NCBI GenBank assembly: GCA_013289685.1
Contig: JABCZL010000007.1
Coordinates: forward strand, 1 to 64,000
Direction of reading: 5' to 3'
Length of the DNA: 64,000 bases
DNA from: Acidobacteriota bacterium
Lineage (GTDB): Bacteria > Acidobacteriota > Terriglobia > Terriglobales > Acidobacteriaceae
Each line of letters opens with the position of its first letter. Positions within the stretch are counted from its first letter, which is position 1. Both the position numbers and the translations under genes were made by a program. Positions 25,694 through 35,308 of the stretch are shown here, one piece after another. A model generated the notes under the pieces. That model was not told the DNA's origin, did no database searches, and was given only the letters and a program-made list of their open reading frames with translations.

Positions 25694-28606
25694 CTAGAAA
25701 CTCACTCGTAAGCCCACTTGCGCCGCAAACGGAATTCCGACGGTAGTGCCCGGCCCAAAGAAATCCCCCAGACCGCCCCCGGGAATCTCCAGCTGCTTGA
25801 AGCTGGTGACGGGAACCTGCCGGTTCGTCGCGCAGGTCGGAAAGTCGAGGCAGATAGTAGTCGCATTCCCCGATGCGATATCGCTCGGAATCAGCGGGAG
25901 CGCGCTGATATTCGCCACGTAGTTCGCTCCCGGATTATTGCGGTTGAAAACATTGAAGAACTCTGCGAACGGACGCACCTCCCACCGCTCGCCAAACTTG
26001 AACGGACGGGTGACCCGCAGATCCATCTGAATGTAAGGCGTGCCGCGAAATGCATCGAGCGCCGTAGGATTGCTATTCACAGAGATCCGCTGGCTGTTGT
26101 CCGCCGTCGTGATCGTGAACGGCCGCGCAGACTCAGCCTGCGCCATGGTCGTCAGTTCAACGCCGCCGCGGATGTAGACCGTTCCCGCGAGCACGAACCG
26201 GTGGCGCACGTCTTCGCCCGACGGTCCATAGTCGCCGGGCGCGAATGCGTTCAGCGGATTGCAAACTCCATTCACGTAATCAAATAGTTCGCCCAGCACG
26301 CATCCCCAGGTCTGCGCCTTCGAGAAGGTGTAATTCGCCACCAGGTTAAACCGCTTCGCAACGTTTCCCTGCAGGTGAAGCATGAGCGCGTTGTAGCTGG
26401 AGCGGTTGTCGGACCGGAAAACGGTGGCCGCGGTCGGAACAACAAATGGATACGCGCGGTAAGCGTGATTGCCTTCTTCGTGGGTGTAGTCGGCGCTCGC
26501 GGTCCAGTTCGAGTTGAACGCATGCTGCACACCGCCGGTCGCATGCAGCGCGTACGGAGTCTTGTAGTTGGGATCGATCAACGCGGCCGGAGGATTCGGC
26601 CCTCCATTCACCGCCTGTAACGCGGCGGCCCACCCGTTCTGCGCAAGATCGTTGTAGAAAAGCCCGAAGCCCGCGCGAAATACGGTCCCGCCGCTGTTGC
26701 CCGGCGAATACGCAAGACCGAGCCGCGGCCCGAATTGCTTGCGATCATCCTCAGGTGCGCTCTCCAGAAGCCCAAAAGACGGCAGCAAAGAAAATGACGG
26801 ATTGACCATCTGGTCGTGCCCGGAAGCGATGAACAGCCCGAAAGTGGTCTGCCAGCGCAATCCATAGTTGACCGTGAGATGCCGCGACACCCGCCACGAG
26901 TCCTGCGCATACATCGCGAGCCGCTGGACATTTTGCGAGAAGCTTCCATCGCGAGCCGGAGTGGTCGCCGCCCCATCCGCATAGTCGATCGGGAACTGCG
27001 CCAGATTTTTAGCATTCAACGTGTAGAACGCCGGATCGTTGGGAAACGAGTACAGCGTCTCCTGATTCCCCGGGAACGCCCCGCCCAGCACCGGCTCATG
27101 AATAAAGTTCACTCCAAACTTGAACGAGTGGTCGCCCGTGGCGTGGCCCAGGTCGTAGCGAAGCTGATATTTCTCCTGATTGCGCAGCGACGGAAACAGC
27201 GTAATCGGCGTGGCGAACTGGTTATCCCCATAAGTCTCGAAGCCAGAAACGGTCAGTGTCGTCGAGCTGAACGGAAACGCCAGTGCGAACCCCAGCGTGG
27301 AATTCCGCGTCTGCGTCAGGTGCAGCAGGCTGGCGTCGAACACAAACGTGCCCAGCCACGTCGGGCTGAAACCGTAGGTATTGCTGACAACGCTGTTCCA
27401 GTAATTGTTGTGCGTGGTCAATCCAGTCGAGGACAGCGTCGCTTGCGCCACCAGCGCATTGCGGGTTAGATAACTGTCTTCAGAAGCCCGCAGAAACCAC
27501 TGCGATTTTTCCGACTGCGCCCAGTCGAACCGCATCGACCCGATGTAATCGCGAAACGGAATCGGCACGTTTTGCGGAACCGCAATCGACGGCACGCCGG
27601 GAATCAGCCCGTCCGCGGCGATCTGCGCCAGCGCGTCGAACTCAGCAAGGCTATTGGGGCTGTAGGCGATGCTGGCGTTCTCCCGCACGTACTCGAAAGA
27701 CCTGAACATCCAGATCTTGTCGCGGGCAATCGGCCCGCCCACCGTGGCGACGTAGTTCTGCCGCGAGAACGGCTGCTTGGGATTGGGCGCGGGATTCTCG
27801 ATCGGAAACCGCGCATTCAGGTCGGCCGCCCGCTCGTAGAACGCTCCGCTGCCGTGCCATTCGTTGGTCCCGCGCTTCGTCGTAATAACCACCGAGCCGG
27901 CCGTGGTCCCACCCGTGTCGGCGTCTTCGTTCGCGGTGCGCACGGCGAATTCCTGAATCGCGTCCGGCGAAAAGTTCTGCAGAAATCCGCCAATCCAGTC
28001 GTCGGAGTTGTCCCCGCCGTCGACCGAAAGATCGTTGTTCAGTCCCGAACTTCCCCCGGTTGAAACCGCCGTGATCCGCGCCTTGGTTGGATCGGAAGGT
28101 TCCACCGGCTCAGTTCCCGGTGCCAGATATGCAATGTTGGCAAAGCTGCGCGCTGCGAGCGGGAGCGTCTGCAAATCCTGGCTGCTGATCACTCCCTGAT
28201 GCACCACGCTGACCAGGTCAATCGGTTGGGTCGTGATGGACGAATTCTGTCCTTGCACCGAAACCGTTTCCGACGCAGCTGCTGCCCTCAGCGTGACCGT
28301 GACTTCACGCACCGAACTCACCGCGATCGAAACATCCGCCTGCGCCGGAGCGAATCCCGCAGCGCTTACCGTGATGCGATATCTGCCGGGGAGCAGATCA
28401 TCCAGCCGAAATTCGCCGCGGTCTTCGCTCACGGCTTCGCGCCGCAACGACGAATCGGCCGCCTGCACCACGATCTTCGCTGCTGGAATGCGAGCCCCGG
28501 TCGCGTCCTGCACCGCCCCGCGCAGAGAGCCTCTGGGGTTTTGGGCTTGAAGAACGGCCGCCAACAGGAGCGCCGACAACATGACGAGGCACGATTTTCT
28601 GAGCAA
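25694..28606 (-). CDS. TonB-dependent receptor, Oar-like, with carboxypeptidase-regulatory domain
   Basis: 970 residues from a TTG start with AAGAAGGG six bases upstream. It has a signal peptide (ending AVLQAQ), a carboxypeptidase-regulatory domain (GSLRGAVQDATGARIPAAKI), a plug domain and a barrel ending LRVSF. It is the second receptor of this family in the window and shorter than the first by about 220 residues. The substrate is unknown; no linked operon, regulator or transporter gene gives a hint. Confidence 0.88.
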   Translation of the reverse strand: MLRKSCLVMLSALLLAAVLQAQNPRGSLRGAVQDATGARIPAAKIVVQAADSSLRREAVSEDRGEFRLDDLLPGRYRITVSAAGFAPAQADVSIAVSSVREVTVTLRAAAASETVSVQGQNSSITTQPIDLVSVVHQGVISSQDLQTLPLAARSFANIAYLAPGTEPVEPSDPTKARITAVSTGGSSGLNNDLSVDGGDNSDDWIGGFLQNFSPDAIQEFAVRTANEDADTGGTTAGSVVITTKRGTNEWHGSGAFYERAADLNARFPIENPAPNPKQPFSRQNYVATVGGPIARDKIWMFRSFEYVRENASIAYSPNSLAEFDALAQIAADGLIPGVPSIAVPQNVPIPFRDYIGSMRFDWAQSEKSQWFLRASEDSYLTRNALVAQATLSSTGLTTHNNYWNSVVSNTYGFSPTWLGTFVFDASLLHLTQTRNSTLGFALAFPFSSTTLTVSGFETYGDNQFATPITLFPSLRNQEKYQLRYDLGHATGDHSFKFGVNFIHEPVLGGAFPGNQETLYSFPNDPAFYTLNAKNLAQFPIDYADGAATTPARDGSFSQNVQRLAMYAQDSWRVSRHLTVNYGLRWQTTFGLFIASGHDQMVNPSFSLLPSFGLLESAPEDDRKQFGPRLGLAYSPGNSGGTVFRAGFGLFYNDLAQNGWAAALQAVNGGPNPPAALIDPNYKTPYALHATGGVQHAFNSNWTASADYTHEEGNHAYRAYPFVVPTAATVFRSDNRSSYNALMLHLQGNVAKRFNLVANYTFSKAQTWGCVLGELFDYVNGVCNPLNAFAPGDYGPSGEDVRHRFVLAGTVYIRGGVELTTMAQAESARPFTITTADNSQRISVNSNPTALDAFRGTPYIQMDLRVTRPFKFGERWEVRPFAEFFNVFNRNNPGANYVANISALPLIPSDIASGNATTICLDFPTCATNRQVPVTSFKQLEIPGGGLGDFFGPGTTVGIPFAAQVGLRVSF

Positions 28607-28786
28607 ACCTTTCCCTTCTTTCGCCCTGAGATCGTCAGCGGAGGCTTGGGATCACGCCTGAAATCTTGATGGGCCAGAAGCATCGCCCGGTCAGAAATAG
28701 AGGTTACCGTGATGGGATCACCTACTACCAGAGATGGTAGGGGCGTCACCGGTCAAAAGTGGCCCAGGAAAACAATGCTGAGAACA

Positions 28787-29701
28787 TCAGAGAAACTTTT
28801 CTAACGCTTCGGTTGTTTCCCTGGGCCGCTCCTCAAGCACCCAGTGTCCGGTGTCCTTCAACACAACGACGGTCGCATCGGTCGCAACCAACTTCGCTTG
28901 CTGCCCGAGCGCTTCTCCCAACGACTTGTCGCCGCCGATCGTCAGCACCGGCATGGTCAGTTTGGTCTGAGAGAGTTGAGCGAAGTCCTTCGCCGCCTGC
29001 AGGAACGAAACGAAATAGGCCCATCCCGCATGCATGCGTCCCGGCCGAGCGTACGCTGCAGCGTAGGCTTTGCGATCGGCTTCTGGAATCGAATAAGTCT
29101 TGTCAGCCGCAAAATCATTCCAGAAATAATCGAAATACGTACGCTCACGACCTTGAACCAGGGCTTCGGGAGTCGGCCCATTGAAGCGGAAATGCCATAT
29201 GTTGGGGTTGTTATAGACGGCCTCCCAACCCTCCACACCGGGGAGAAAAGCATCCATCAACACCAGTTTCGTGACTTCCGTCGGGAACTGCGCGGCATAG
29301 GCATACGCGACCATCAGGCCGATGTCGTGTCCGACGACCTCGGCTTTCTGTACGCCGAGCGACTTAACGAGGTCATGAATGCGGATCGCTGCAGTCTTCA
29401 TGTCCAGACCGTCGGAGGGAATGTCCGAGTCTCCGATGCCGGGCAGGTCCGGTGCGATCACGGTGAAGCGCTGTGCCAGAGCGGGAATAATCGGCTTCCA
29501 CATTAGCGAGGTCTCCGCATAGCCGTGCAACAGGATGAGCGGTGTGCCGTGGCCAGAGGTCAGGTAGTACAGTTTGACGCCATCGATCTGCGCAGTGCGT
29601 GAGGCGATGGTCTCATCGGGTGCGTGCGCATAGCCCTTCACGGGGAACCCAACGGAGAGAAGGAGCAAGCCGAACATAGCCAGGCTTAGAGCGCGCTTCA
29701 T
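28787..29701 (-). CDS. exported alpha/beta-hydrolase, epoxide hydrolase/haloalkane dehalogenase-like
   Basis: 304 residues; the ATG at 29701 has GAGGAG upstream and opens a signal peptide (MKRALSLAMFGLLLLSVGFP). It contains the HGYAETS oxyanion region, a nucleophile elbow VVGHDIG with Asp in place of Ser, a candidate acid in GGDKSLGEAL and the His in KDTGHWVLEERP. An Asp nucleophile is characteristic of epoxide hydrolases, haloalkane dehalogenases and fluoroacetate dehalogenases. The periplasmic location and the real substrate are inferred. Confidence 0.82.
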   Translation of the reverse strand: MKRALSLAMFGLLLLSVGFPVKGYAHAPDETIASRTAQIDGVKLYYLTSGHGTPLILLHGYAETSLMWKPIIPALAQRFTVIAPDLPGIGDSDIPSDGLDMKTAAIRIHDLVKSLGVQKAEVVGHDIGLMVAYAYAAQFPTEVTKLVLMDAFLPGVEGWEAVYNNPNIWHFRFNGPTPEALVQGRERTYFDYFWNDFAADKTYSIPEADRKAYAAAYARPGRMHAGWAYFVSFLQAAKDFAQLSQTKLTMPVLTIGGDKSLGEALGQQAKLVATDATVVVLKDTGHWVLEERPRETTEALEKFL

Positions 29702-29770
29702 GAAATCAACTCCTCGTGCGTAAGATCTTCCAAGATTGTGAAAGCAAATTTGTGAAAGCAAGTCTCGAGC

Positions 29771-30742
29771 TTAGTCCGACCACCGCTGCGGCGTTCGATC
29801 CCACCGATGCTTCTTCAGTTCCGCGAGCAGCGATTTGTCCAAGGGCCCCGCGTCGCTCGTGGCAATGTTCTGCCGCACGTGCTGCGCTTTCCGCATCCCG
29901 GCAATCGTCGTGCTCACCGCGGGATGCGACAGGATGAAACGCAGCGCCATCTCCGGCATAGTCATCCCGGCGGGCAAAACCTCTTTCAGTTTGTCGACCC
30001 GCTTGACCGTCTTCGCCAGATTCTCGGGACCGAAGTATCCCGCCCGCCAGTCGCCCTTCGGGAAGCGGGTTTCGAGAGTCATCTTCCCACCCAGGCTGCC
30101 CTCATCGAGCGGCACGCGGGCAATCACACCCACGTTCAGTTCCTGACACACCGGGAAAAGTTCATCCTCCGGCGCCTGGTCGAAGATGTTGTAGATCACC
30201 TGCACGACATCCACAAGACCGGTGCGCAGGGCCTTGATGCCGTTCTCCGGTTGCCAGCGGTTGATGCTCAGCCCGAAGAAGCGAATCCACTTGTCGTGCT
30301 TCAGCTTTTCAACCGTGGACTGGAACTCCGGCACACCGGTCCACGAATCGTCCCAAACATGAAATTGCAGCAGGTCGATGGTATCCACCCGCAGCTGCTT
30401 GCGAATCAGGTCCGCATACTTGAAAACGTGGGCCGGCGAAAAAACGTCGCCGTACTTGTATTCGGGCAGCGCGGGCCACTGATCGTTGCCGGGAGGAATC
30501 TTCGACGCCGCATAAATTCGCTTGCCCACATTCCGCGCCATGATCTCGCCCAGCAAGCCGTCGCTCTTACCCTCGCCGTACGCCCACGCAGTGTCGAAAA
30601 AGTTGCAGCCCAGATCCACAGCCAACTGCATCGCGCCCAGCGATTCCTTATCGTCCGACCCGCTCCACCCGCTCATCCCCCACAGCCCGTGGGCGATGTC
30701 GCTGACGTCGAAGCTAGTACGGCCGAGTTTGCGGTATTTCAT
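29771..30742 (-). CDS. aldo/keto reductase
   Basis: 323 residues of (beta/alpha)8 aldo/keto reductase type. The catalytic tetrad is visible: Asp in FFDTAW, Tyr in AWAYGEGKSD, Lys in AASKIPP and His in LLQFHVWDD. The C-terminal NADP(H) site is ALRFILSHPAVSTTIAGMRK. AGGAGG precedes the ATG. It is probably a general carbonyl reductase related to the YghZ/voltage-channel beta-subunit group. It may be co-transcribed with the downstream hydrolase, 70 bases away on the same strand. Confidence 0.88.
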   Translation of the reverse strand: MKYRKLGRTSFDVSDIAHGLWGMSGWSGSDDKESLGAMQLAVDLGCNFFDTAWAYGEGKSDGLLGEIMARNVGKRIYAASKIPPGNDQWPALPEYKYGDVFSPAHVFKYADLIRKQLRVDTIDLLQFHVWDDSWTGVPEFQSTVEKLKHDKWIRFFGLSINRWQPENGIKALRTGLVDVVQVIYNIFDQAPEDELFPVCQELNVGVIARVPLDEGSLGGKMTLETRFPKGDWRAGYFGPENLAKTVKRVDKLKEVLPAGMTMPEMALRFILSHPAVSTTIAGMRKAQHVRQNIATSDAGPLDKSLLAELKKHRWDRTPQRWSD

Positions 30743-31063
30743 GATCGCGTCCTCCTGGGAATCCTACTTTGTCATCCCGAGCGGAGCAGAATTGCCGTTT
30801 TTCGGCAATTCTGCGCAGTCGAGGGACCTTGGGTTTTCTCTACGATACTTGATCAGAGCTTCCTGAGGAATATCCGCCCGGAACGAGTCTCAGAAGCGGA
30901 CTCACCAGCATATATCGAAGTCGAGATTCCCGCCCACCCGGCCGTCTGGCCGAAAGAAGCCCTTGCTGGTTTTTCGATCACAAGCATCGAAATTTTGCGG
31001 CCTCAGGACCGGCCCATGAGGTGTTTAATGAGCCTAGATCATAAAGATGGAGGTCCTCTCCCA
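30743..31063. other. intergenic region with a perfect 12-bp hairpin
   Basis: No gene seen. GCAGAATTGCCG at 30786 pairs perfectly with CGGCAATTCTGC ending at 30814 around a T5 loop, embedded in a 'TCATCCCGAGCGGAGC ... GCAGTCGAGGGACC' context that recurs between genes of Acidobacteriota. Confidence 0.5.
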
Positions 31064-31231
31064 ATGAAATCTGAATATCCTTTTAATCCAACGCCCGGCA
31101 GGAAAGATGAACTGATCGCGCCGCCGCCCTCCCGCCTCACCGACGAGAAAATCTCGGACGAGTCGGGCACGGAAACGCAAACCAACAGCGCGCTGGCGCC
31201 GGCTGGTCTCAAGAATCCCTTCTGGAATTAA
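31064..31231 (+). CDS. small hypothetical protein (55 residues)
   Basis: The ATG at 31064 has GGAGGT nine bases upstream. The product begins MKSEYPFNPTPGRKDELIAP and ends GLKNPFWN; it is hydrophilic, Pro/Thr/Ser-rich and probably disordered, with no signal peptide. An inverted repeat that could terminate transcription follows (AGCGCCGGT ... ACCGGCGCT then TTATTT, about 31243-31310). I recognise no family; support is the ribosome site and the downstream stem. Confidence 0.5.
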   Translation: MKSEYPFNPTPGRKDELIAPPPSRLTDEKISDESGTETQTNSALAPAGLKNPFWN

Positions 31232-31324
31232 TCTCGGCCAGCGCCGGTTAGCTCGCAACGCAGATTTGGTAGCGCAGAATTAACCGAGACCGACCGGCGC
31301 TTATTTCTTCCCGCACAATCCGGC

Positions 31325-32659
31325 CTATCGCAAAATTGGCAGGCACACGCACGGCCGGAGCGCGAAATCCAGCTGCGACATTTCTTCCACCGCGGGATGC
31401 AGCAGCGCGTCGCGGCACGGCTCCAGCGTAATCACAAATGGCAGCGAGGCCTTGTCAAAGCCCGGCTTCTGCAGCAACGAGTCAATGTTCAGGCGATGCG
31501 TGGCCAGGATCTGTGCCAGCCGTGCCACGATCCCCGGCTGATCGCGCACAAAAAACCGCAAATACCACGGCGTCTCGAAATCGCTGCTAATCGTTGGTGT
31601 GGAGATCCCCGCCGTAGAGACGTAGCTTGCTACGTCTCTCTTGCCCCCTCCACCGGCCAGGCTTTGCGCCACGAACATCAAATCCGAAACCACCGCGACT
31701 GCCGTGGGATCGCCGCCCGCGCCCGCGCCCAGAAACGCCATGTCTCCCCCGTACTGGCCCGAAGTCAGCACCAGGTTGAGATTTCTCTGCACCCGTCCAA
31801 AGGGAGAATCCGTCGGAACCACGCACGGACCAACGTCCGCGAACAGAGTGTCCCCCTTCAAGTCGGCCCGCGAAATCTGGCGGATGGTGCAGCCCAGTTC
31901 CGCCGCATAGTCGAAGTCGACCGCGTCCACCGATCGAATGGTGCGGGCGCGAATCGATTCTGGCGCCACCTGCGTGTGCAAACCCGCCAGCGCCAGGATG
32001 GCGAGTTTGGCGCGCGCGTCCCCGCCATCCAGATCCTCCGAAGCGTCGGCCTCGGCATACCCGCGTGCCTGCGCTTCTTCCAGCGCTTCGCTGAAGGGAA
32101 TCCGCGCGTTTTCGATCCGGCTCAGAATGTAATTGCAGGTGCCGTTCAGAATACCCGCAATGCCGTGCAGCCGGTCTCCGCACAACCCGGTGCGCAGCGC
32201 CGGAAGCACGGGAACTCCTCCGGCCACCGACGCGCCGAACTCGATCTGGCATCCCTTGCTGCTGGCCAGTTGCAGAAGCTCAGGCCCGTGGCGCGCAATC
32301 AACTGCTTGTTCGCCGTGACCACCGACTTGCCCGCCTCCAGCGCGCTCCGCACGATTTGCCCCGCCGGATTCAGGCCGCCGATCAGCTCGATCACGATCT
32401 CGACATCCGAGTTCAGCACAGACTGCACGTCGTCGGTCCAAATAACGTCGCCCGGAACCCAAGACTGTTTCTTTCTCTCCACATTGCGGTTGCAAATGTG
32501 GGTGAGCTTCAGAGATCCGCCGCCGTTCTCGCACAGGATTTTTGCCACCGCGCGGCCCACGGTTCCAAAGCCGATCAGTGCGACACGGCAGGCGGACTTC
32601 GGTTCCTGCTTCCTGGATGTGGCCGATTTGGCTGCAGGTTTTGAAGTTCGCTTGGGCAA
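31325..32659 (-). CDS. hom: homoserine dehydrogenase with ACT domain
   Basis: 444 residues from a TTG start. It has an N-terminal NAD(P) domain (ALIGFGTVGRAVAKIL near residue 28), the catalytic domain (NGTCNYILSRI, EAQARGYAEADASEDLDGGD) and a C-terminal ACT domain (FVRDQPGIVARLAQILATH) that usually mediates feedback inhibition by threonine. It reduces aspartate semialdehyde to homoserine for Met/Thr/Ile synthesis. It stands alone; no thrC or thrB is adjacent. Confidence 0.93.
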   Translation of the reverse strand: MPKRTSKPAAKSATSRKQEPKSACRVALIGFGTVGRAVAKILCENGGGSLKLTHICNRNVERKKQSWVPGDVIWTDDVQSVLNSDVEIVIELIGGLNPAGQIVRSALEAGKSVVTANKQLIARHGPELLQLASSKGCQIEFGASVAGGVPVLPALRTGLCGDRLHGIAGILNGTCNYILSRIENARIPFSEALEEAQARGYAEADASEDLDGGDARAKLAILALAGLHTQVAPESIRARTIRSVDAVDFDYAAELGCTIRQISRADLKGDTLFADVGPCVVPTDSPFGRVQRNLNLVLTSGQYGGDMAFLGAGAGGDPTAVAVVSDLMFVAQSLAGGGGKRDVASYVSTAGISTPTISSDFETPWYLRFFVRDQPGIVARLAQILATHRLNIDSLLQKPGFDKASLPFVITLEPCRDALLHPAVEEMSQLDFALRPCVCLPILR

Positions 32660-32935
32660 AGACTCTCTCGCTCAGAAAATGGAATCCCCTATCATACGTG
32701 CGATCTGCGGTTATCGGAAACTGCAAACGGCACCCGCAAGGCGGCATCGCGGGCGGAATCGGCATCAAAGTTGATATCATGGTGTCTGCCTGCTGCGAGT
32801 CCAATCCCGGCGGGAGCATCGCGGACCCGTCGTTCCAGAAGCGCCCTGTCTTTGACGAGTTATGACGAGTTATGCGGCCAAAGTATGGCCCGAGCGCTAA
32901 GTCCGCAACCACGCCCGGCAGCGGGAGGAGAATGA

Positions 32936-33766
32936 ATGATTCGAAAGTTCGCGACGGTTCCTGCATGCAGGATCGTTCTGGCATTAATTCAGGTGACGAT
33001 TCTGGCGGGAGCCACCACGGTCTTTGCCCAGCAGGCCCAAGCCCCACAGACCCCGGACCAACAAACCCCGGCGCAGCAGCCACCCGCCCAACCGACCCCG
33101 GCCCAACAGCAGCCCGATCAACAACCGTCCAGCACGCAGGAAGCCTCGCCCGCAGAGGTCGGTCCCACGCATAAGCCAAAGGTGAAAGACTACAAGAACT
33201 GGACCTTCAACGTAGGTGGCGGAGCCAGTCTCACCAACGGCACCACCGCGAATTTTGTCCGTGGCGGAGGCCCCATCGGGGCTGCTGGTGTCGCCCGCAA
33301 CTACAGCAAATATTTTGGACTTCGCCTGGATTTCCAGTTCGACAATCTGCCGCTGCGCAATTCCGCGCTGGAACTGGCGCAGGCGCCCGGGGCAACCAGC
33401 CATGTCTACTCGCTCATGCTCGATCCCATCATCAATGTTCCGGTCACGAAGGTTTGGGGTGGGTACATCGTGGCCGGTCCCTCCTTTCTTCATCGATCAG
33501 GCAAGCTGGATTCCTCGACCGCGCTTCCGGGATCGGCCTGCAACCCTTTCTTCCTTTGGTGGGGGCCGTGCCTGGCCGGGACCTTGCCCGTGCGCGGAGA
33601 ATTTCTCAAGGCCAACCAGAACCAACTTGGCGCCAACTTCGGCGGCGGCATCACGCGTAAGATCACCCCGAATATGGAGTTTTACGCCGAATTCCGCTAT
33701 CTCCACGGCAAGCACTACGGCATCACTACCGACTTGCGCCCCATCACCATCGGTGTGCGCTGGTAG
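32936..33766 (+). CDS. outer-membrane beta-barrel protein with Pro/Gln-rich N-terminal linker
   Basis: 276 residues: a signal peptide (ending TVFAQQ), a Pro/Gln/Thr-rich low-complexity stretch at about residues 30-75, then alternating beta strands (WTFNVGGGASLTNG, YFGLRLDFQFDNL, FYAEFRYLHGKHYG) ending ITIGVRW with a terminal aromatic residue, as in small OmpW/OmpA-type barrels. The linker codes are near-repeats of CAA/CCC. Function unknown; GGGAGGAGA precedes the ATG. Confidence 0.7.
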   Translation: MIRKFATVPACRIVLALIQVTILAGATTVFAQQAQAPQTPDQQTPAQQPPAQPTPAQQQPDQQPSSTQEASPAEVGPTHKPKVKDYKNWTFNVGGGASLTNGTTANFVRGGGPIGAAGVARNYSKYFGLRLDFQFDNLPLRNSALELAQAPGATSHVYSLMLDPIINVPVTKVWGGYIVAGPSFLHRSGKLDSSTALPGSACNPFFLWWGPCLAGTLPVRGEFLKANQNQLGANFGGGITRKITPNMEFYAEFRYLHGKHYGITTDLRPITIGVRW

Positions 33767-33791
33767 CTGACCCGACGTACAAAGGCGCTGA

Positions 33792-34937
33792 TTACTCGGG
33801 ATTCGTGCGGTAACTCCACAACTCCGTATTCGCGTTCTGTAATTGCACGAACGACGACGCAGGCGCAGGCTGTGCGACTGCGGCGTCTGCATTCGCTTCT
33901 CGCACGGCCGATTCGACGATACCGTGCGATGGCGCCAGCGAGCAGGCTGGATCGGTCACCGTCGCGTCCCCGGCCAGCAGGAACGCCTGACAGCGGCAGC
34001 CGCCGAAATCTTCGGTGCGCCTGTCGCAACTGCGGCACGGCTCCGGCATCCAGTCTTCGCCGCGGAAACGGCGGAACGAAGACGATTCCTGCCAGATCCA
34101 TCCCAGCGTCTTTTCGCGCACGTTCTCAAACGACAAGCCCGGCAGCACTTCCGCCGCGTGGCAGGGAAGCACTTTGCCCGCGGGATTGATCAGCATCAAT
34201 CTTCGCCCCCAGCCTCCCATGCAGGCCTTGGGATATTTCGCGTAGTAGTCGGGCACAACGGAATCGATGCGAATCCGCCCGGCCAGCCGCTTCTCGGCTT
34301 CCGCCACGATCGCCACCGCTTTCTCCAGTTGCGCGCGCGTAGGCAGCAGAGCGGCGCGGTTGGCCAGCGCCCACCCGTAGTATTGCGTGTGCGCGATCTC
34401 GACGCGCTCGGGATGCAGTTGCTCAATGAACCCGATCATCTCTTCCAAGTGGTCAAGATTCTGGCGATGCACGACCAGGTTCACGGTGAACGCAATCTTT
34501 TTCTCACCCACCTGCCGCCGAATCGCCCGCGCCAGTTCGATCTTGTGCGTGTGCGCCTTCGCTCCGGCAATCCAGTTCGCAGCCTGCTCCCGCGAATCCT
34601 GAAAACTGATCTGGATGTGGTCGAGCCCGGCATCGACGAGCGCCTGCAGCCGCTCTTCATTTAGCCCGATGCCTGAGGTGATGAGATTGGTGTAGAGTCC
34701 CGCAGCCCGCGCGGCGGAAATCAGCTCCGCCAGGTCGGTGCGAGCCAGCGGTTCGCCGCCCGTAAAGTGCGCATGCAACATGCCGAGCTTGCCGCACTGC
34801 TGGAAAACGTTGGTCCACTCTTCGGTCGAAAGTTCCGACGGCGTGCCCGCCAGCTCCAAAGGATTCGAGCAATAGACGCAGTGCAGCGGGCAGCGGTGCG
34901 TAACTTCGGCGATCAGGGCGAGAGGATTGGAAAGCAT
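33792..34937 (-). CDS. pqqE: PQQ biosynthesis radical-SAM protein PqqE
   Basis: 381 residues. The radical-SAM cluster motif CPLHCVYC occupies Cys16, Cys20 and Cys23. A SPASM domain follows with CMGGWGRR, PCHAAEVLPGLSF and PCRSCDRRTEDFGGCRCQAF binding auxiliary clusters. PqqE joins Glu and Tyr of the PqqA peptide in the first step of PQQ synthesis. The ATG at 34937 aligns with the usual N-terminus of the family although no ribosome site is clear; an in-frame extension to 35012 is possible. It is the last gene of the pqqB-C-D-E order. Confidence 0.92.
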   Translation of the reverse strand: MLSNPLALIAEVTHRCPLHCVYCSNPLELAGTPSELSTEEWTNVFQQCGKLGMLHAHFTGGEPLARTDLAELISAARAAGLYTNLITSGIGLNEERLQALVDAGLDHIQISFQDSREQAANWIAGAKAHTHKIELARAIRRQVGEKKIAFTVNLVVHRQNLDHLEEMIGFIEQLHPERVEIAHTQYYGWALANRAALLPTRAQLEKAVAIVAEAEKRLAGRIRIDSVVPDYYAKYPKACMGGWGRRLMLINPAGKVLPCHAAEVLPGLSFENVREKTLGWIWQESSSFRRFRGEDWMPEPCRSCDRRTEDFGGCRCQAFLLAGDATVTDPACSLAPSHGIVESAVREANADAAVAQPAPASSFVQLQNANTELWSYRTNPE

Positions 34938-34945
34938 TGTGGAAT

Positions 34946-35030
34946 TGAGTAATTTAGGAATTGGGTAATTGGTTCCACCGCAGGCGATAGATTCAATTAC
35001 CAAATCACTCAATTACACAATTACCAAATT
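34946..35030. repeat. AT-rich repeats between pqqD and pqqE
   Basis: Short units of (C)AATTAC(C/A) / GTAATT(G) recur at least six times in both orientations, for example GGGTAATTGG and CAATTACCAAAT. They make mutually exclusive hairpins and contrast sharply with the GC-rich flanks. It is not a CRISPR: units are irregular and only 8-14 bases long. Confidence 0.6.
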
Positions 35031-35031
35031 T

Positions 35032-35307
35032 CTAGTAATCCACGATCCGCTTTTTCTGCAACTGCTCCAGAAACACGCTGATGTCACTGCGAACCTTAGC
35101 GGGATCAGCCGCGTCGAACTGTTTCTGCAACTCCGCGATGATCTCTCCGAACGTGCGCTGTCCGTCGCATCGCTCCAGCACCTGCCGCCCGGTGCCCTGC
35201 AGCTTGATGGCGCCTTCGGGGAATAGTATTACGCGATCTTCTTCCGTTCCGCCCCATCGGCACCCGGCGGCGAGGCGCGGCTGGCTCGCGTCTGACGGTG
35301 GCGCCAT
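35032..35307 (-). CDS. pqqD: PQQ biosynthesis peptide chaperone PqqD
   Basis: 91 residues. The family core PRLAAGCRWGGTEEDRVILF, PEGAIKLQGTGRQVLERCDG, QRTFGEIIAEL is present. PqqD binds the PqqA peptide and presents it to PqqE. I use the ATG at 35307, one base past the pqqC stop; longer in-frame extensions run into pqqC in a non-native frame. It is coupled to pqqC. Confidence 0.9.
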   Translation of the reverse strand: MAPPSDASQPRLAAGCRWGGTEEDRVILFPEGAIKLQGTGRQVLERCDGQRTFGEIIAELQKQFDAADPAKVRSDISVFLEQLQKKRIVDY

Positions 35308-35308
35308 C

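Noticed and set aside
34946..35030. CRISPR array
   Set aside because: Units are short, irregular and inverted; there are no uniform spacers and no cas genes in the window.
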